Of a stretch of 64,000 nucleotides of DNA, positions 21,130 through 33,059 are shown one piece after another (the stretch's first letter is position 1; the number at the start of each line of letters is the position of its first letter). Position numbers and translations under genes: made by a program. The stretch is taken from assembly GCF_905147365.1 (NCBI RefSeq), contig NC_056428.1, positions 10,136,001 through 10,200,000 of the forward strand. Direction: 5' to 3'. Below the pieces are notes generated by a model. That model was given only the letters and a program-made list of their open reading frames with translations, had not been told where the DNA came from and made no database searches. The DNA is from Aricia agestis (Eukaryota; Arthropoda; Insecta; Lepidoptera; Lycaenidae).

Positions 21130-21498
21130 CTAGCTGTTGCCCGCGACTTCGTCCGCGTGAACTTTAGTTAAATTTTGAAAATCGGTCCACTAATGGCGTG
21201 GTTGTCCGAGAACAAATACAAAAAAAAGTAAAATATATCCTCCTCCTTTTCGTAAGTCGGTTAAAAAGTAGCCTAAGTTATTCCTTACTACATCAGCTAT
21301 CTGCCAAAAAAAGTACGTCAAAATCGCTCCAGTCATTTCAGAGATTAGCAGGAACAAACAGACAGACAGACATACAGACAAAAATTGTAAAAAAGGTTGT
21401 TTTGGTGTCTGTACCCTATATACATTCATATGCATCTAGTAAAAACCGGTTCTTTCAATATTACAAACAGACACTCCAATTTTATTTATATGTATAGA
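21130..21498 (-). mobile_element. Helitron family H3, complete
   Basis: Minus-strand TC at 21498, GTCTGTATGTCTGTCTGTC tract around 21360-21378, hairpin ACGCGGACGAAGTCGCGGG and CTAG at 21130-21133. It is longer than the other H3 copies by an insertion near 21185-21235. Opposed open frames of 81 and 99 codons over it are incidental. Confidence 0.8.
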
Positions 21499-21840
21499 TG
21501 TATAGATGAAAGCGTTTCATAATGTTTGTTCTGGTGTAATTGCGGCGTTGTTATGGGACATATTCCAGAGGAAGGAGATTTTACGTCGTATTTCGCGGAC
21601 TTATTCCTTTTCTGCCACAGTTTTCAACGTTTATTTTGCGACATTTTAATGTAAATACTTACTAATAATTTTATGGTGAGGTTCCTATGACTTATAAAGT
21701 TATTAACTCTTACGTTTTTAGGATAATACGATATTAGTATTCTACCTAATATATATTATGACCGTACAAGTAAGGTTTTCCTGTAGAGAAAAACCAGCCC
21801 TTGCCATTAGTGAGTACTTTGTAATACGCATTATTGTAAA
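21499..21840. other. Unassigned DNA
   Basis: Nothing recognised. Confidence 0.35.
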
Positions 21841-22328
21841 TCACTATACATATTATAAAACAAAGTCGCTTTTTTCTCTCATGTCCCTTTGTTCCCTTTA
21901 ATTTTTAAAACTATGCAACGGATTTTGATGCAGTTTTCTTTAATAGATAGAGATATTCAAGAGGAAGGTTTATAAGTATAATAACATTAATTAAATAGTG
22001 GAGAAATATTGTTATTGTTGGGGTTTCTAATGTGATGTCGTAAATAATTACATTTTGTTCCGCTTACATTGCAAACGTAGGCTGAACCATACGAGATTTA
22101 TCAAAATAATGTACTAAGTATTGTATACATTACAGCATACGATTTAAATGAATATTTTCGAAGATATTACATATTTAAAAATTGCGGGACGTAGCTTTTG
22201 CGGCGGTACCGACCAATGCGGGCCACGGGTCGTAATAATGAATAAAAATCAAAACTGCTGAATCGATTTTAATCATTTTTTCAGTGGCTATAAATTTTAT
22301 ACCCGTGCGAAGCCGGGGCGGGTCGCTA
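21841..22328 (+). mobile_element. Helitron family H5, diverged interior
   Basis: Starts TCACTATACATATTATAAAA at 21841, with AAAGTCGCTTTTTTC and TGTCCCTTTGTTCCC. Ends ACCCGTGCGAAGCCGGGGCG, then GGTCGCTA with the last G of CTAG lost. The middle (22050-22240) does not match the other H5 copies and may be native or inserted. Confidence 0.65.
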
Positions 22329-22334
22329 CAACAT

Positions 22335-22461
22335 AGACGACGTGTCGTCGCGACACTGTTCGCTAGTTTCTATGTATTTCTTTAAATAAGTGTTGCTAGC
22401 TTCGTGTAGCTGCGAAGTGTATTTCATAGACATAGTAACCTGTGTCGCGACGACACGTCTT
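22335..22461. mobile_element. Foldback with CGACGTGTCGTCGCGACAC arms
   Basis: GACGTGTCGTCGCGACAC at the left pairs with its inverse GTGTCGCGACGACACGTC at 22442-22459. The arms continue through TTTCTATGTATTTC and a diverged inverse. CpG-rich arms with an AT-rich middle. It starts a few bases after the end of the H5 Helitron. Confidence 0.65.
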
Positions 22462-23078
22462 CTGCAGTTGCGACGTGTCGCTCTGTTCCAACTTGTACCT
22501 TAAACCTTTCTTCTGTTTGTCATTAGGTTTTTTCTTGCTTTAAGTAGATACGGTAGCTAAACTTTATTTTGTTTGCAACACCTCACGGTAGCATATTCGT
22601 GGGTTTAAAATGCAAACAAGGTACGCGCATTTTATTTTATTGGAAATGCAAATTATCTCACGATTTGCAACGAAATTGAAAACGCGAGGAAATTTTCAAA
22701 CTTCAAGCTTCGGTTTTCAAATATTTTACTAAATTATTAACGTAAAACTCCTATAAAATATTACACATATTATTGCAACCCGTGGTGTTAGATGCAAAAT
22801 GCAATGTGCATTGTGAACTGACAATATGTTCGCGACTGTACTCTAATCACATCACATAATACCATGACGGTTAACATGTCGGCGTGGCGTGACGCGCACG
22901 TGCTCACTTCCGCCGCGACCGGAAACGGAGATCTACCTGCTCGGTATGCCACTACTGATTACTGAGTACCATAGACTAGGGAGGCTAGGGGTATAGATAT
23001 GCCGGTTGTATAGTCCTTTTAGGCTTTTAGACTTCAAAACTACTGTTATCATTTTTGACACAATGATAGGCAAGTATA
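22462..23078. other. Unassigned DNA, CpG-rich patch
   Basis: 22870-22940 is unusually CpG-rich for the window (GGCGTGGCGTGACGCGCACG, CCGCCGCGACCGG). It could be an old promoter or repeat; no exon is evident beside it. Confidence 0.3.
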
Positions 23079-23190
23079 GACCGACAAGGCGGGGGCGCAG
23101 CCGGTAAGGAAGAACTGTCAAAAATGGGTTGGGGCGGCAGGCGGCGTTAGTTCCTTTTTTCGGCATGTTCATTTAAAGCCTTGTCGGTCT
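23079..23190. mobile_element. Small TIR element (AGACCGACAAGGC)
   Basis: AGACCGACAAGGC (23078-23090) and GCCTTGTCGGTCT (23178-23190) are perfect inverted termini around a GC-rich non-coding body. Part of the body (GCGTTAGTTCCT then CATTTAAAGCC) recurs at about 45585-45632. Confidence 0.6.
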
Positions 23191-24334
23191 TTATAAACCT
23201 ACTACCTTTCGGTCCGTGATGACTTTTAAAACTAAATATGCCACCTCGTAAATTGAAACATTGTAGATGGGATGGTTTTCATTTCAGCCACACACAAAAT
23301 GAAACTAGACGCGATGGAGGAGTAAATAAACTGTTTCTCATCTGACACTTTACAATTTACATTGTAAGCTTCATCAACTTTTACAACTCCATCTAGATAT
23401 AAGATAATATTATAGTTAGTTGACAAAGCTTATGCCTTTTAGGTGCTTGTAACTAAAAACACCTTAAAGCTAGGTTACCCTAGTTTCATACTCATTTCTA
23501 TTAATATTAGATAGTAATGGCACCATATCTCTCGTTCCACTCAATCTATGGACACCATGTTAAAATATGCACATCACAACACACGGGAAAATATGACGTA
23601 ACACGTTACCATAAGGTTCATCTTTGATTACACCAGACTTTCAATGGTCCGTGCACCTAATGAGATCAGTATAGCGAGTGAACAGACCACTCTTTGAAGT
23701 TGTATTAAATATATTTATAGAATGAGGTAATTACTACAACTCGGATGCTGTATATTTTTAACGTATCAAAATGTTCATAGGGTTGTCAAAATTTTGTTTT
23801 CCGATCTTTTCTAGACTTAGCATTTAGCAACACCAAGCGAGCTTCCTCATACAATTTTGGATATCGTGTCTGCTATAAATTGCTTTTAAGGCAAACACAT
23901 GTATATTTTAGTTATATATAGTAGTGTTTCTGTACTATGATGCCGGAGCCGGACCAAATCTTCATATTTTCTACGAATAATAACGTATTATCTAGTATTT
24001 CATTGGTTCGACCTACCTTTTAAAAATTTTCTCTTCTGCGATATTTATTTTACAAAAAACAACCTGTCCCTTCACGTCGTGCTTTGTAATTTTTTATGGG
24101 AAATCTCGCTTCATCGATTGTATAAGAACCTAAACAGGGTCAGAACCTTACGAATCACAGCGGGTGTCGACTTTCACCACCTCGAGGTGACAACTTGAAT
24201 CAAGGTGCTAATTTTTATTCATCACAAAGAAATAGAATACTGTAGAAACGGATTATACGATTTCTCTGTCAATAAAAACGTATTTAATTCAACGACACGA
24301 CATCAAGTGTTGAATCTCGCAAAAAGTAACATTG
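23191..24334. other. Unassigned AT-rich DNA
   Basis: No gene or complete repeat recognised. Confidence 0.35.
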
Positions 24335-24503
24335 CAAAAATTTGTTACCTCTTCACGACCAAATCACTAACCGATTTTGCTTAAAGTCAGTATGGAGATA
24401 CTTTGAGCCCCGGGAAATGACATAGAATACTTTTCATCCCAGAAAAATGTACGGTTCCCGCGCGATAAACGCATGTGCACACTTGTTGCGGGCGTCATGT
24501 AGT
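24335..24503 (+). mobile_element. Helitron family H1, 5'-truncated
   Basis: Contains TTTGTTACCTCTTCACGACC, AACCGATTTTGCTTAAAG, ATGTACGGTTCCCGCGCGAT and TTGTTGCGGGCGTCATGTAG. The terminal CTAG has become GTAG and the hairpin has lost one arm. 5' end missing. Confidence 0.65.
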
Positions 24504-24778
24504 ACTAAATATAACTATGATAACAGTTATGATACTAAATATAACTTATATTTGAAGACACGCCAAACATATAAAATATGAACTTGTACGCGGCCCGTCT
24601 ATTTGCGCTTTCGATTGAGTTTGTAGGGTTGCCACATACATTTTAGTAATGAAAATACGTGGGCGTGTTTAAAACAAAATTTTGTAATTGGACATTATTT
24701 TAGGTCACCAGCCATAATTTAACTACTCGTATTAAATTAAATCGAAACAGCTTCGACGAAGCTCGTCTATATCTATAC
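24504..24778. other. Unassigned DNA
   Basis: Only short motifs: TAAATATAACT repeated at 24505-24550 and a GCTTCGACGAAGC hairpin at 24751-24763. Confidence 0.35.
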
Positions 24779-25296
24779 TCTATACATATTATTATAAAAC
24801 AAAGTCGCTTTTTTGTCCCTCATGTCCCTTTGTTCCCTTTAATCTTTATAACTACGCAACGGATTTTGATGATTCTTTCAGCGTTAGATAGCCCATTTAT
24901 CAAGGATGGCTATAGGCTATATTTTATCACGCTAAGACTATAATAGGTGCGAAGAAATAGAGGAAAATGTGGAAAAAACGGGGAAAATTATTTGAAAGGG
25001 CTAACTTGAACGCGATAATCTCAGGAACTACTGGTCCGATTTGAAAAATTCTTGCAGTGTTAGATAGCCCATTTATTGAGGACGGCTATTAGCTATATTT
25101 TACCACACTAAGACTAATAGGAGAATGTGGAAAAAATTATTTGAAAGTGCCTATCTCGCGAACTGCTGTAGAAATTTTTGTTTGGCACAGATAAGAAGTA
25201 GATCACGTGAAGGATCATAGGCTATCGATTTTAATCATTTTTTCAGTGGCTATATAATTTATTTTATACCCGTGCGACGCCGGGGCGGGTCGCTAG
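24779..25296 (+). mobile_element. Helitron family H5, complete
   Basis: A/TC start at 24779 (CTATACATATTATTATAAAA), the AAAGTCGCTTTTTTG motif and two related internal modules, each with TTAGATAGCCCATTTAT and GGCTAT-AGCTATATTTTA. The end is GTGCGACGCCGGGGCGGG, then CTAG at 25293-25296. 518 bp, non-coding. It matches the minus-strand copy at 62406-62926 over its length. Confidence 0.85.
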
Positions 25297-27310
25297 TTAC
25301 TTATAATGTATTTTGAAATGTTTGAATAAATTATAATTGTAAACTTTGTAATCTAAAACCTTGTGTATATGGCAGTTAAACAAGTCACAATGTATTATAT
25401 TACTCACATAAAATTACAAAAAAAAAAAAAACAAAAACTCGTGGATGCCAGCCCTAGACTCCACTCTACAAAAAGTATTTTATCTATTATTTAACTACAA
25501 TACCCTATTCGTAGGCACACCGTACCGTACCGATTTCATTATTCCTCTCACAGCTATCATTTATAATATGGTTTTTATGTTTTGTTCCTTTAGTACTTCG
25601 AACAATATGATAGGTTACTCAAATACTACCTATAATCTACATGTTACGACCATGACGATTATGGTTTTGGGGAAAATGGAAAAATGAAGAATTTGATTAG
25701 AAAGTTGGTTTATCAGTGTGCTTTACATAGTAACTTCTTTGTTGATCTTGAATAGACAGATAAATATAATAATTATGTGTTGATGAAGTTCGAGAGGAGA
25801 GAGTGTAAGTTCGATAAAGTACTACGTGCGACAATGATTGGCCACGGCCCACGATCAACGTCGATTGTGCTTGCTGAAAACAGTTCGCAATCTATCATCA
25901 CGAACGCGGAGAGGGACCTTAAGGCGGGGGGGATTAATCTCAATCCAAAACGATAACCTTGCACACAACCAAAGACTCAGCGTATACGCATCGCAATAAG
26001 ATTCATTTTAGCTTAGCATAAAACTGTCGTAACTCGGGCGGATCTTCTCTATTTTTCATGTTTTTTTAGATATTTTTGGAAATAAACATTTAGAATCATA
26101 ATTGTTCGGTTAACGACATTTTAATATAGATTTACTAATAATTTATTCAAATAAAATGTATAATTATCCTAGTTAATACTTATATTTCGATGAAATAGAT
26201 TTTAACGGAGGTGAGTTCGTAAATTAATTACAGCCAAAGTATTACGTTTTATTAAAATGTTTATGGTTTAAGGTATTTTAAATATTGTGCTTTATATCTC
26301 ATATTTTTAACACTTCTTTATTATATTGGAACTAGGTAAACCGGGAGTCACGGAATAACAAATTGAGGTTTATCCTCGCCTTAAGGAAACAACGTAAATA
26401 CAATATGATGCCAAAGTAAATATAATACAAAAATTACGTCATGCTATACAAAGTTACGTAAAGGGATATTTATAAAGGCACCGTCTATTTTCATCCGCAT
26501 TATGTCACATACGGGTGTCATCTATGATAGTTGTGATAGAGGTATTACGCGTCCCATGTGGCTGGGAGTTTTGGACATAAGAGGAGTATTTTGTGGTGTA
26601 TATTAATTTAAATTATATACTTTTTGTTTCTAAAATATTTCATTCACGTATGTCGTAGTAAACAATGTGTTTGTTTTTACTAATTAATGTTGCTTTAATA
26701 AAATAAATAAAGTAATTAATGACTACAATTTAATGATTTTGATTTTGACATAAAGTCCATAAACCTATGAAAATAAAAGTCATCATTAAAGTTTTAATAT
26801 TAAGTAATAACTTATGGAAGACACTTTCGAAGACTTCAAGAAACTTTAGAAGAAATATGAGCAGAAGATCAATTAATTCATATTTTGTTTACATAGAGAA
26901 GAGCTATTATTAGGATGGCTATATTTAAAATGATGCAAATTGTTTATTCGCACAAATATCGAGCGAATCAATAAAACATTGACATGAAAACGGGATGGAA
27001 AGTAGGTCAAAACGGGAGCGAGCGGGATTACAGGAGAGTGATCAATCGTGTGATGGGGGCTTAAGTCATGTTGCTATGGTGTAGTGGATTTATGGATTTT
27101 TTTTCACTCTGTATTAATTAAAAAGCCTCGGAATACATAATTATTGCAACCACGAGGTAATGCATATTGAACGAGATATTTAAAACTGAACTTTATATCT
27201 GACGAACTTGCCTCCCCCGATGTAGGGTTGGAACAGGTTACAATTTCGAATGGTTCATTTAAAAATGCGTCGCATCACCTCATCAATGTGAAATGACCCT
27301 TAGATTTTAG
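25297..27310. other. Unassigned AT-rich DNA
   Basis: A frame of 80 codons (25445-25687, plus) and one of 63 (25773-25964, minus) show no domains. Poly-A tract at 25419-25432. No repeat recognised. Confidence 0.4.
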
Positions 27311-27434
27311 TTTTTTTTAAATAAAATAAGGGGGCAAACGAGCAAACGCGTCACCTGATGGAAAGCAACTACCGTCGCCCATGGACACTCGCAACATTAG
27401 AAGAGCTGCAGGTGCCTTGCCGGCCTTTTCAAGA
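27311..27434 (-). repeat. R8 repeat, truncated copy
   Basis: TTTTTTTT at 27311, then GGGGGCAAACGAGCAAACGC, CACCTGATGGAAAGCAACTA and CCGTCGCCCATGGACACTCG, stopping at CCGGCCTTTTC. It ends where the homology in the 12973-13303 copy continues, so about 200 bp are missing. Confidence 0.7.
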
Positions 27435-27487
27435 ACAAAAAATAAACATAAAAACTTTTATTTCGCATTGCATTATAATAATTGAAA

Positions 27488-27601
27488 CTTATTATTCGGG
27501 TCTTAACGCGACTTATTTCTAGAAAAATTTGCGTCGAGAAAAAAGTATGTAGTATTAGAAACAAGTCGCGTTAAGTCCCGAATAATCTACCGAATAATAA
27601 G
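27488..27601. mobile_element. Two Penelope-like 3' tails in inverted arrangement
   Basis: 27492-27518 and 27559-27585 are 27-bp inverted arms with two mismatches, each carrying CTTAACGCGACTT or its inverse. The plus-strand tail continues outward from CGTCGAGAAAAAAGTATGTA (27532-27551), the same tail as in the full element at 15.7 kb. An outer inverted pair, CTTATTATTCGG (27488-27499) and CCGAATAATAAG (27590-27601), encloses them. Confidence 0.7.
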
Positions 27602-28481
27602 TTCCAAAAAATAAAGTCTATATTATAATATTTTAATGATAAAATGCCGTTACAAAAAGAAAATCAATGTAATTTGATCGCTATTAACTCATAACAAAAA
27701 AGAATTTCTTCAAAATGACAAAAATGAAAAATCCAATCACAATATCTTACGTTCTCGATTCTGAGTATAATTCGACGAATATTGAGGACTCGGAAAATTC
27801 TTATAGCCTCTTCTTTCGTAAAGCTTTCTTTTTAATACAACTAAGTACGCCTACAAAATTTTGTTTATTTTTGTAAGGAGCTTTGATATTTAATTCTTGC
27901 CCTTGTTTTATGAACTGTAAAAATTTTCACGGGTCAATGGATAATATTTTCCATCGAGTCACGTGTCTTATTGAGAGTTTAACATTATAATATTATAATT
28001 GTATTATAATTTCCAATATAATATAAATACAAATCATTACATAGTATTTTTATCAAACAGTAAGTTATATGTAAGTAAATCTATGATTATTTATTTTACT
28101 TACATTATACGTTTATTGGCCACCAGCACATATTTTCTTTGCATACATTATGTTAAAATATGTAAAGTCTTACATAATTTAAGATAGTATCTTAGATCAT
28201 ATAACTCTACGTTATAACGTTATAAATAACTTCCAGACCTTTCGCTTAATTGAGGCATTACGGTTATATATTCTAAAATATGAACATAATACGGTTATAT
28301 AGTATGATATAATAGGTATATATGATATAATCTATATACCTATATTATTATGATGTAAGCTAGCTTGGTGTATAAAAAAACTTAAGACGAATTTTCTTTG
28401 AGCGTTTCGTTTTAAAGAATTTAGACTTTAGATTGAGATGAATGTCTCAAGTAGACTGAAGAAAAATTCAATTAAATAAAG
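27602..28481. other. Unassigned AT-rich DNA
   Basis: Very AT-rich, with palindromic TATAAT words around 27984-28020 and 28290-28350. No gene or repeat recognised. Confidence 0.35.
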
Positions 28482-28873
28482 ATTATTTTTAACAAAAAAT
28501 TAAAACCGACTTCCAAGGTAAAAACAATAATATCATCCTTATAATATGAACTAAAAAGTATTAAATAATTTTTCCTATCTAATAGTGCCTTTTTCCGAAT
28601 TCGGCTAAACCTTAACTATTTCTGTACTCAATCTTCATCATTTTGAAGTCGGTACCAGATAGCTGAATCTTTAGTTCTCTGACAGAATATTTAAAACTTT
28701 TGGAACTGGCACCGACTTTAAAATTATGAAGATTGAGTACAGAAATAGTTGAGGTTTAGCCGAATTCGGAAAAAGGCACTATTAGATAGGAAAATTTTAT
28801 TGTTGTGATTACCTTGGAAGTCGGTTTTAATTTTTTGTTAAAAATAATAATTTCACTCTTTTTAGTTACCTAC
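28482..28873. mobile_element. Long foldback FB1, copy 1
   Basis: Termini TTATTTTTAACAAAAAATTA and its inverse at 28830-28848, followed by AATTTCACTCTTTTTAGTTA, which both copies share. Arms run about 160 bp and include CCGAATTCGGCTAAACC and ACTATTTCTGTACTCAATC with their inverses. The centre is a short single-copy loop near 28670-28700. Non-coding. ACCGACTTCCAA in the ends resembles the end of repeat R6. Confidence 0.8.
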
Positions 28874-29879
28874 TAACCATCGCGTAAGAAAATTCAACTT
28901 CAACCCCTTAATATTATCTTAATCTTGGTAAATGTTTACAAACCTACCCCAATTTATTTGACAAACTACTACAAAAGAAAGTCGACGGAGCCCCGCTACG
29001 CGGGGCTCCTATATCTGGGTGTTGTGGTCTAAGTTCTAACCTAACCTACTTTTGGACTTTCTAGATTGTGTTTGTTTTTGTTTTGCGGGGGGCTGCGCCC
29101 CCCGAGCCCCCCGTTCGGTATCCGTAGCTGAGTAGTTAAGTAAGACCCACTCATCACAGCCTTGAGATGCCTTAAAAATACTTCGTAAACATCAGAAAAC
29201 AGATGATCTTATCTGATGATTACGAAAATCTCAAATGCGAATTTCTTCTAAACGGAGAGTTTACTGGCGGTGGAAACGGTAAGAAGGAGTTTTTCTCACT
29301 CAAAACAATCCTCCTTAACCCATGTCACCAACATTTAATTGACGTAGGTTCCTAAACCTTAGCCAAAGTATTCTCGCCATACTAACGAGGTTCGTATATC
29401 GGCCTGTATCTGGCCGGGGGTTGATTTTTGAGAAAAGTTTATTTGAGATTTCTTACTCCCCTTGGCGCCCCCTATCGATTAGTATATTCAAAAAGGGTGG
29501 TTTATAAGAGGTTAAAATATTGACGAAAAATTTTTCTAAGTATTTTTTCCATAGTGCCCCGTTTCCTTCAGTCCAACCCAAATGTGTGCCTTACGCTCTG
29601 GAGTAAAGATTGAATTTGTTACTTATGTTCAATTTTGTGGTACTTGAAATATTATGTATTTTGAAACAACATTAAGTAAATTTTTTTGTATTAAAATCAC
29701 TTTGAAATGTACCAAATAAATAAGGACATAACGTGATGTCTGCTGATATTTTATGGTGTTGTGTGTATATTGTATCCATATACAACCATGTGAGTTGTGA
29801 CATTGGTGACCCTGACATGGTAGTGATGATGATGATGATGATGAATGTAATTTGCTTAGTAGTATATGCTTTCAGTTCT
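28874..29879. other. Unassigned DNA with two GC hairpins and a GAT microsatellite
   Basis: GGAGCCCCGC-TAC-GCGGGGCTCC (28987-29009) and GGGGGGCTGCGCCCCCC near 29084-29101 are strong GC hairpins in AT-rich DNA. (GAT)6 lies at 29826-29843. No gene recognised. Confidence 0.5.
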
Positions 29880-30252
29880 TAAAACAACGCCTAAACCCCC
29901 AAACTTGTATCTATAAGGAATCCGGAGTTCTCTTAGTATCTTCGGAACCATAGTATACCTTGGTGCAAAATCTTGTTTTGGTAGCATATGCTTAGAATGC
30001 TTCTCATAAAACCAAAATCACCATATGTTTCGATATAAATTTTGAGGAGTTCCCTCGATTACTCATGGAACCCATCATCAGATCACCACTGTTGTGAAAA
30101 TGGGACTAAATTGGAGTGAAACCTAATATAACAAAACAAAAATTTTGATAATCGGTTCACAAACGGCGGAGTAGTGGTCGAACATACAAAAAAATATATA
30201 TATCCACAGCCGAATATATAAGCTCCTCGTTTTTTGGAAGTCGGTTAAAAAT
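29880..30252 (+). repeat. R6 repeat, copy 1
   Basis: Shares with 33060-33428: AACTTGTATCTATAA, CCTTGGTGCAAAATCTT, TTCCCTCGATTACTCATGG, CCCATCATCAGATCACCACT, and an end reading TTTTTTGGAAGTCGGTTAAA. Non-coding. The final module (CAGCCGAATATATAAGCTCC) is widely dispersed: pieces are at 42758-42810 and 48890-48945. Confidence 0.7.
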
Positions 30253-32086
30253 AATAAACTTCATTCAATTTTGATTACAAACTTCTGAGAATGCTCAAGT
30301 CTTTTTCTAAAAAGACTTTTGGGCATCGTCGTTTTAAAAAGAACTTTTCTTGCACGAGAGTAGTCACCGATTACATAAAACCTGCAATCGAAAGTGAAAT
30401 TAATTGTTGATATGTTATCCATTACTAATTCTGTACGCTCGTGCTACTCGCTGGCTCGAGGAACGCAGCAATCTCACGCCATTATGTGATTCCATGGTAA
30501 ATACTCGCACAAGAAACGTGCCATTTTGATATCTATCGCATAAAGGTAACTGGAAGATTAACAATCGAGAAAGCTATTACGTAACCGTTCAAGCCGAGCC
30601 CATTGTTTTGTTTTGATTCATTGCCTTCATGGTGTTTAGCCATGGATTTTTGTAACTCAACATATTGCAATTTGCAACAGAATATAGCCAAGTTGTGGTC
30701 GGAAGATAGAGAAGTAGAATAAAGATTTGAAACATTCATCAACTGAAGAATCTATTTTTACGTAGCCCTAAATTATGTCGATTCCGCTATGCAGCTGGAT
30801 TGTGATTAAAGAAAAGCAATTATCGCATATCATCGAGATGGAAATGTTACTTGAAGTACTTACTTACTTGTTTTTTTTTTTTAATGAAAAATCTTCCGTA
30901 TCTCAACGCGCGTATGTACGAAATCCTTGCCTAAATAGGACTTGCCCAAACAAACTTTTGTTTCTTACAAATGTAAGAAACAAAAATTTGTTTGGAATGA
31001 AAGTATAATTATTAATACTACTCCTAGTACTTGGGTACTTAATTTACTAACTACTATAATATCTTATTTTTGACTCGATTGTGCGCCATATATTTAAGAG
31101 AAGATTCCAAAAACCCATTATGAAATCCAACTCTCTAGTGATAAGTTGTTTTTGAACATAAATCATTTTGAAGGGGCAATAGCGACTGACGTGGTTATCT
31201 GTGATAGTTTGTTACTCCGTCTGACTGTGACGAATGGGATATTCAGGATTTCTTAAGCTGCCTTCTTGAGACGAGAAGATTTGGATCTATGTATTGTTAT
31301 AATGCGTTTTAGTTTATTTTAATCGAAGTATAGTAGTGCTATTTGTCATACTCCATAATACATATTAATTACCACAAAAATGGTACTACAATAATAAGAT
31401 CATATCATTCAGCTGTCTATTTCTTTGTTATTAGTTAATATATTATTATATATTGTAAAGCAAAAAAAGGAGTATTATTAGAGTCAACGAGGGAGAGTTT
31501 CACGTAAACAATGCTGCCGCGCGGCCAAGTGTGTATAATATTGTTCGAGTATGTGTGTAATATGTATGTTGTACTTAAATATAGTTTTCCGCCTGAATGT
31601 GTGTGTATAGTACGTTTATGTGTGTGTGTATGTGTGTGTGTGTGTGCGTGTGTGAGAGGTATTTCAGTCCCGATAATTGGAAATGCGGTCTGCTGTCACG
31701 GCGGTATCGGGAAATTCAGCGACAGAGCAATTTTACCGATATGAGATACTAATGTCTGTAGCTAATCTCTAATCGTTGTAATGCTGCCTTTTATAGCGAA
31801 TAGTTTAGCTTTTTATTGCAAATTCCTATGAATTGTTTTGTTAACAAGCTTTTTACTGTTATTCATACTTTTCCTTACTATTAATGCCCTGATAAGGGGC
31901 ATTATATCAAAAAGTATCTAGGTAGTAGGTTCAAAACTGCTCAAAGCGTTAAGGACCCCTTTTGCTCGACAGTTCCAAATTGGTTATGTTTCTTCTTTAT
32001 GTATGTACGTTGTATTTTTGATTTGCGGTAAAGAATTTATATGAAAAATGTTCACTCTAACAACCTGTAGGTATAATATCAAATTA
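30253..32086. other. Unassigned DNA with a TG microsatellite
   Basis: An impure (TG)n tract runs over about 31595-31656. An inverted pair, CAAACTTTTGTTTCTTACA and TGTAAGAAACAAAAATTTG, lies at 30951-30989. No gene supported by the frames here. Confidence 0.4.
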
Positions 32087-32513
32087 TTATTTTTAACAAA
32101 AATTTAAAACCGACTTCCAAGGTAAAAACAATAATAATATAATATGAACTAAAAATTATTAAATAACTCTTACTCTATACTAGTGACTTTTTCAGAATTC
32201 GTCTAAATCTCAACTATTTCTGTACATACTACAGTCTTCATTACTTTGAAGTCGGTACCAGCTAATTTTATCGTGAGTTCAGTCAATGTCGGAATATCTG
32301 AAGCTTTTGGGACTGGTACCGACTTCAAAGTAATGAAGACAGTAGTATGTACAGAAATAGTTGAGATTTAGACGAATTCTGAAAAAGGCACTATTATAGA
32401 GTAAGAGTTATTTAATACTTTTTAGTTCATATTATATTATTATTGTTTTTACCTTGGAAATCGGTTTTAATTTTTTGTTAAAAATAATAATTTCACTCTT
32501 TTTAGTTATCTAC
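32087..32513. mobile_element. Long foldback FB1, copy 2
   Basis: Same termini as copy 1 and the same right flank (AATTTCACTCTTTTTAGTTA). Here both arms read CAGAATTCGTCTAAATC and contain an extra ATACTAC block after TCTGTAC, which copy 1 lacks in both arms. The arms of one copy are thus closer to each other than to those of the other copy. Confidence 0.8.
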
Positions 32514-32731
32514 AAGATAAGGCTTTATGCGTAAATAACCACTACGAATGTTAGCTATTCACATTATGTTACTGTAAGCGAAATTGTGGTAAATGCTTGC
32601 AGTTATCTAAGCGATGCTGCAATTTAAAAACTTTTATCTTTAAAGGTTCAGGAGTTCTGTGCAGTGCCTTTGGACCAAGAGACACCTTTGTATGAACTTT
32701 CTCTTATTCGTAACATATGTTTAAGTTACTA

Positions 32732-32920
32732 GAAACAACGTTTTAACCACTATGAGTCTTTTGATAAATTTCAAGGATTTCCCTCGATTGCTCATAGATC
32801 CCATCATCAGCTCACCACTTTCGTAATTATTATACAAAATCAAGATTATATCCTATACAAAAACACAAGAATTTTGAAAATCGGTCCACAAACAGCGAAA
32901 CAATCATCAAAAACATCTGC
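32732..32920 (+). repeat. R6 repeat, partial copy
   Basis: AAACAACG start, then TTTCCCTCGATTGCTCATAG, CCCATCATCAGCTCACCACT and AATTTTGAAAATCGGTCCAC. About 140 bp of the 5' part and the terminal module are absent. Confidence 0.6.
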
Positions 32921-32990
32921 TTCGATGCAAAATGTCACGAAAAGCATCAATAATTGTGTCATAATGTGATGGCCCATGGCATAATTATAA

Positions 32991-33056
32991 TTTTGATGAT
33001 GATGATCAAATAAATTGATGTTAACACATCAATTTATTTGATCATCATCATCAAAA
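32991..33056. repeat. Perfect 31-bp-armed hairpin
   Basis: Arms 32991-33021 and 33026-33056 are exact inverses with the loop TAAC. They begin TTTTGATGATGATGATC and end in AAATTGATGT. It sits directly in front of R6 copy 2. The GAT repeat in the arm recalls the (GAT)n in front of R6 copy 1. Confidence 0.8.
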
Positions 33057-33059
33057 TGT

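Noticed and set aside
28987..29110. Bacterial (for example Wolbachia) insertion suggested by the GC hairpins
   Set aside because: The flanks have the same composition as the rest and no bacterial gene is visible.
31595..31656. Regulatory Z-DNA element in the TG tract
   Set aside because: The tract is impure and no gene lies beside it; it is listed only as a microsatellite.
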